Made by a program: the position numbers and the translations under genes. A stretch of 64,000 nt of DNA, taken from positions 12,678,391-12,742,390 of the forward strand of contig OW285195.1 of the NCBI GenBank assembly GCA_935421135.1, read 5' to 3'. Positions 59,736 through 64,000 of this stretch are shown here, in pieces. The DNA is from Bugulina stolonifera (Eukaryota; Bryozoa; Gymnolaemata; Cheilostomatida; Bugulidae). Position 1 is the stretch's first letter; every line of letters begins with the position of its first letter. A model generated the notes under the pieces. The model made no database searches. It was not told the origin of the DNA and saw only the letters and a list, made by a program, of their open reading frames with translations.

Positions 59736-59875
59736 ACTGAGAGTCACTGCTAGCTGAATCTGACTGAGAGTCACTGCTAGCTCCGTATCTGACTGAGAGT
59801 CACTGCAAGCTCCGAATCTGACTGAGAGTCACTACTAGCTCCGAATCTGACTGAGAGTCACTGCTAGCTCCGCTG
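59736..59875. repeat. 30-bp minisatellite, 5 copies
   Basis: Units near CTGACTGAGAGTCACTGCTA followed by GCTCCGAAT, inside the TTAA transposon. Confidence 0.85.
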
Positions 59876-60658
59876 AACTACCAATGAAACCCATGGTAGA
59901 ACAGTTATTAATTAATTACGTGCATAAGTAAATAAAAACAAACATAATTGATAATAAATAATTATTTTAAACAAATTGAAACTAGCGTTTTTTATAGTTC
60001 AGTGAAACTGCAGTGACTGTCAGTCAGAGTCGGTGGGAAATAATCTAGTAGGATTAGAAAAGAATGAACAAATACTTATTATAGTATAACTTGATTTGAT
60101 TTCTTACCGACGGATAAATATGCATTGTAGAATATGCCGTGAGCTATATTAGTCAGTATAAAAAACAAGCAAGTGTAAGTAGCAGAAAACTTTGGAAATT
60201 ACTAAAAAACACAAGTGGCTGTCGCAAACCAGTAAACTGTGAATGCGCAAACTTACCGGAAACAGCACGGCTATAGCAATATAGTGGATTTAACGGGGCA
60301 TATATTAATCACCTCGCATATCGGTGTAAGTCTGCAGATCTTAGACTACCAACAAGGATGCGCCCATGACCAATCAGATAAACCGATTTTTTGGATAAAA
60401 ACGCGGATTTTGGTATTTGTGGAAATGACGTCTGGAACCGCCAGATTTCGAACTATCACTTTAGAATCACTTCAAAATTTGTGATTTTCCCCTTTAATAC
60501 CATGTTAATATCAGACTGACCACAAGTAGATATTAACATGTACATTGGTAAAGCTACACTGTGTACATTTGAGTGGTTTATCTCACATTATGTATCATCA
60601 TGTGTCTAGTTAAGTTTGCTTCAAGTGTACATTTATAATCACACAGTGTACATTTGTA

Positions 60659-61755
60659 TCACTTGTCTCTTACATGGATTCTGATGTGCCTAGTCAAGTT
60701 TTCTTTCAGTGAGAACTTATAACCACACAGTGTACATTTGTATGGTTTCTCTTTTGTATGGGTTCTCATGTGGCTAGTTAAGTGATGTTTACGTGAACAC
60801 CTGTAACCACACTGTGTACACTTGTGTGGTTTCTCTCCTGTATGGATTCTCATATGCCTTGTTAAATTCATTTTAGCTGCACACTGGTAACCACACTGTG
60901 CACATTTAAATGGTTTTTCTCCTGTGTGGATTCTAATATGATTAGTTAAGGTAGATTTAATTGCACATCTGAAACAACAATGTGAACACTCATACGGTTT
61001 TTCACCAGTGTGAGTTCTCATGTGCACTTTGAGATTGCTGCTCCATCTAGATGTGTAGTCACAATGCATACAACCATATCTCTTCTCTCTTGCATGTACG
61101 CGCGTATGTTTCTTCAGTTCACTGTTTACTGTACAGTTGTAGTCACAGCTGGGAGAATTTAATAACTTTCCACCAGAATGAGTCTCTGTGGGTTCCTCAG
61201 AATCACTGCTACAGTCTAAACTGTATATAAGAGGTGAGTCTTTTTTCTGTGATGAATCTAAACATAAATCATTCACCTTAAACCTTTTATCATTAAGCTG
61301 ATACTCTAAACAGTAAACAACTGCTGTAGGCGAATCTGTATTGGTTCAGATAATATGCAGGCTTAGAAATATTCAGATATATACAATGTATATCACATGA
61401 GCTGCAGTGCCAGTTCTGGAACTATACATGACAGATACGCGTATGTATTAATGCTCTAATAATTTTCGCAAATTACTACAGTTGAAAAATAAGTGTAACT
61501 TAACACCTGTCATCCTTGCTAAAATATCTTTTCTCTATCAAATACTATGAACACACCTTGAGTTGTTGAAGATGGATCATGGAGTGTATTATCCTGGTTC
61601 ATTACATCATTATACTCTATCTCAATATCTACTGGTTCCCATTTTATATCCACTTTATCCTGTTCTATCACAGCATCTACTGGTTCCACTTTTGTATCTA
61701 CATGTGTATTATCCTGTTCTAGCTCAGTATCTACTGGATCCAACTGATTCTCCAT
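60659..61755 (-). CDS. ZNF-B: C2H2 zinc-finger protein, short repeat N-terminus
   Basis: Exons 61557-61755 and 60659-61305 join in phase 1. The ATG at 61755 (MENQLDPVDTELEQDN) matches sister genes. The first exon has diverged repeats, with KVEP and KWEP in place of most IKLEP units. The second exon has the acidic linker (SLDCSSDSEEP), one degenerate and five intact C2H2 fingers (CDYTSRWSSNLKVHMRTH, CAIKSTLTNHIRIH, CAAKMNLTRHMRIH, CSRKHHLTSHMRTH, FSLKENLTRHIRIH), ending in VRDK. Helix residues differ from ZNF-A, so the DNA target should differ. Its 3' neighbour is the TTAA transposon, only 165 bases past the stop. Confidence 0.85.
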
Positions 61756-62774
61756 TTTTATAGAATTAACACTCCTTACTTGTACTATGATTATGTACAG
61801 CTCATAAGATAGGAATCTTGAGAGCTATTGCTTGCTGTACAGATAAAGCTAAACTACTGTTATTAGTAATCTTCTGTTTAGAAGGCAGAAGTTATTTGCA
61901 TAAAATATATAGCATTCCTAAAATTAGGCTACATCCTACTAAAAGTTATCTTCTCTTACACTAAGAATTGTGTTATGCATTAGTATGTAAGACTTGCTAT
62001 TAGCTCTAACTATTACTGTGATGTATCCTTTTTTGCCTTTTCACTAGTAAAATGAACTCACCAGGCTCAAACTCCTTGGCGTGACCAGCCCCTTGAAGCT
62101 AAAGAGGCATCTAGGGAATGAACTCACTAAGTGACAGATGAACAGAATAGTGGCTACCTTACTATCACTATTACCTCTTGTGTCTTGCTTTGATCAAGAA
62201 GTTTTTTTGTTCTCAATCCATAATGTTCTCTATTTTTCAAGATAGCAGAGCTGCTCAGGATTTCTAAACTTGATGTAAAAACTCCTCTGTTCATTTACTA
62301 ACTTCTTAGTAAATAAACAGAGACAAGTCTAGGAAAACATTTTACAGTGTGGGTACTGAGCTGGATAAGCACATACTATGTATTTCTGCAATGACGTCAG
62401 GGCATTAAATATAGATTTCCGCATCACATTCACTAGAACCATGGGCACATGGTATCAGATTAGCTTGTTTACCAGGCTCTGAAAATCTGATTGAGGTTAA
62501 TGATAATTTACTTTATTCAGATAATTAGTAGTTCCAGTAGTACAGCAGTTCCATGCGAATGCATGTGTGAGTGTAAATTAGTTAATAAATATACAGATTG
62601 AGAATCTACTGAAATTCTAGGAAGTATCTAAAACATTCACTAAAATCATTACATAAAAATACAAGTACAAGTATTTAGCACCATGTTGGTATCACACTGA
62701 CCATAAGTAGGTATTACACTGTAATACGTGTACATTGAGATAACTACACTGTGTACATTTGAATAGTTTTTCTC
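61756..62774. other. Promoter/spacer of ZNF-B (array unit 3)
   Basis: A diverged version of the segments at 52529 and 55409 (shared TGTACAGCTCATAAGA-type sequence). No coding exon. Confidence 0.6.
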
Positions 62775-63888
62775 ACACATGCATCATCACGTGTCTAGTT
62801 AAGTTTGCTTTGAGTGCATTTCGTATGGTTTCTCACCAGTATGGATTCTCATGTGGCAAGTTAAGTCATGTTTACACACACCTGTAACCACACCGTGTAC
62901 ACTTATGGGGTTTCTCTTCTGTATGGATTCTCATGTGCCGAGTTAAGTTAGCTTTAGCAGCACATTTATAACTGCACTGTGCACATCTATGCGGTTTCTC
63001 TCTTGTATGGGTTCTCATGTGCTTGGTAAGAGACCCCATTGTACTACATCTATACTCGCACTGTGTGCACTTGAACGGTTTCTCACCAGTGTGGGTTCTC
63101 ATGTGCTCTCTGAGATTGCTGCTTTGTTAGATTTACATGTATAGTCACAATGCATACAACAGTGTGCTTTGTCTAATGCATGTAAGTCTACATGTTTCTC
63201 CAGTTCACAGTTTTCTGTACAGATATAGTCACAGATGGGAGAATTTAATAGCTTTTCACCAGATTGAGTCTCTGTGGGATCCTCAGAATCACTGCTGCAG
63301 TCTAAACTGTATGTAAGAGATGAGTTTTCTTTCTGTTGTAAGTCTAAACATAAACAACTCATCTTAGACATTACATCATTATGTTAATACTTTAAACAGT
63401 AAACAACATTGCAATAAGGAAATCTGTATCAGTTCAGATAATATGCAGGTTTAGGAATATTTAGTTTTATATACCACATTAGCTGCAGTGCTGCTTCAAA
63501 ACCTATGCGTGTATAAAATGCTTTAACAAGTTTTGCAAATAAATTGACGGAACAACAATTAAAATCTGAAAAATAATGTAAGTTAACACCTGTGATCTTT
63601 ACTATAGCATTATTTCTCTGTCAAATGCTACAAACACATAGACATACCATGGGTTGATGAGGTTGATTCATGGTGTGTATTATCCTGGTTCATTCCATCA
63701 TCGTACTCTATCTCAATATCTACTGGTTCCAATTTTATATCCACATTATCCTGTTCTATCTGAGTATCTACTGGTTCTAACTCTATATCCATATTATCCT
63801 GTTCTATCTCAATATCTACTGGTTCCAATTTTATATCCACATTATCCTGTTCTATCTCAATATCTACTGGATCCAACTCACTGCCCAT
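62775..63888 (-). pseudogene. ZNF-C: zinc-finger pseudogene
   Basis: The first exon 63648-63888 is intact (MGSELDPVDIEIEQDN, four repeats, donor CATG|GTATGT). The zinc-finger exon is broken in several ways. The acceptor that is TTTAG in ZNF-A and ZNF-B is TTTAAAG here, and the next AG leads to stops. A 1-base deletion in the second finger (near 63125) shifts the frame into a TGA. A further 2-base loss near 62880 breaks the finger starting CTRCGYRC. The final finger has lost about 45 bases. Fingers CSTMGSLTKHMRTH and CAAKANLTRHMRIH remain readable. If the first exon is expressed, it would give a repeat-only peptide. Confidence 0.75.
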
Positions 63889-64000
63889 ATTTATGGGATA
63901 AACTCTCCTTCCTGGTATTATGACAATGTACAGCTCATAAGACAGGAGTCTTAAGAACTACTGCTTACTGTATAGATAAAGCTAAACTATTGCTATTAGT
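63889..64000 (-). promoter_or_regulatory. Upstream flank of ZNF-C
   Basis: Start of the promoter-side segment shared by array units (ATGTACAGCTCATAAGACAG). It is cut by the window edge. Confidence 0.4.

Larger units (their letters stand above)
56570..60493. mobile_element. TTAA-flanked DNA transposon, 3.9 kb, non-autonomous
   Basis: TTAA at 56566-56569 and 60494-60497 flanks inverted ends: AGGAGAAATTCACAAATT at the left, and AGGGGAAAATCACAAATT on the opposite strand at the right. The paralogous segment at about 53680-53700 runs uninterrupted through AGTAGTTAATACCATG with a single TTAA, proving the insertion and its precise edges. The AGG start with TTAA duplication matches the 752-bp MITE at 9447-10198. 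No transposase-length frame was found inside. It contains a GTA-rich tract (58540-58830), a nested MITE-like copy and a minisatellite. Confidence 0.88.

Overview
The window is animal nuclear DNA: AT-rich, with genes in many small exons bounded by GT-AG introns, no operons or ribosome binding sites, and many small DNA transposons and minisatellites. The gene content is metazoan: the procollagen prolyl 4-hydroxylase alpha subunit, a complete TDP-43, EGF, CUB and D8C extracellular modules, and C2H2 zinc fingers. The compact introns and the mix of modules would fit an early-branching animal such as a sponge, but this is inference. Exon boundaries below were worked out by hand from splice motifs and reading-frame phase; no transcript data were available.

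Layout. 1-2739 (-): 5' half of a prolyl 4-hydroxylase alpha gene that runs off the left edge. 4706-25933 (-): three consecutive type I membrane protein genes, here called R1, R2 and R3. Each has a signal-peptide exon, modules on phase-1 exons, a single transmembrane exon that exits in phase 2, and a cytoplasmic tail with tyrosine motifs. R1 has a lectin-like segment, a CUB and an EGF domain. R2 has almost no ectodomain but a very tyrosine-dense tail. R3 has a mucin-like ectodomain of about 23 18-residue repeats. 28064-28612 (-): signal peptide followed by sixteen 9-residue repeats, coding status uncertain. 30589-36063 (-): complete TARDBP/TDP-43 gene in 8 coding exons. 36679-39030: two inverted copies of a secreted D8C-domain gene, one badly decayed and one with a single in-frame stop. 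43447-50996 (+): four-exon gene ending in a tomosyn-type R-SNARE motif but lacking WD40 repeats. 52336-63888 (-): tandem array of zinc-finger genes with N-terminal repeats carrying IKLEP, a SUMO-acceptor-type motif. It holds two genes that look usable, one pseudogene and one orphan first exon.

Mobile DNA includes a 3.9-kb TTAA-flanked element whose empty site survives in a paralogous segment of the zinc-finger array, a 752-bp TTAA MITE, two hAT-type MITEs with 8-bp target duplications, two larger hAT-like elements, tRNA-derived SINE heads, a hairpin repeat family and many minisatellites.

The best candidate for an undescribed system is the R1-R2-R3 cluster. Its layout (variable exteriors, conserved exon phasing, SH2-ligand-like tails) is that expected of a locally expanding family of tyrosine-signalling receptors.
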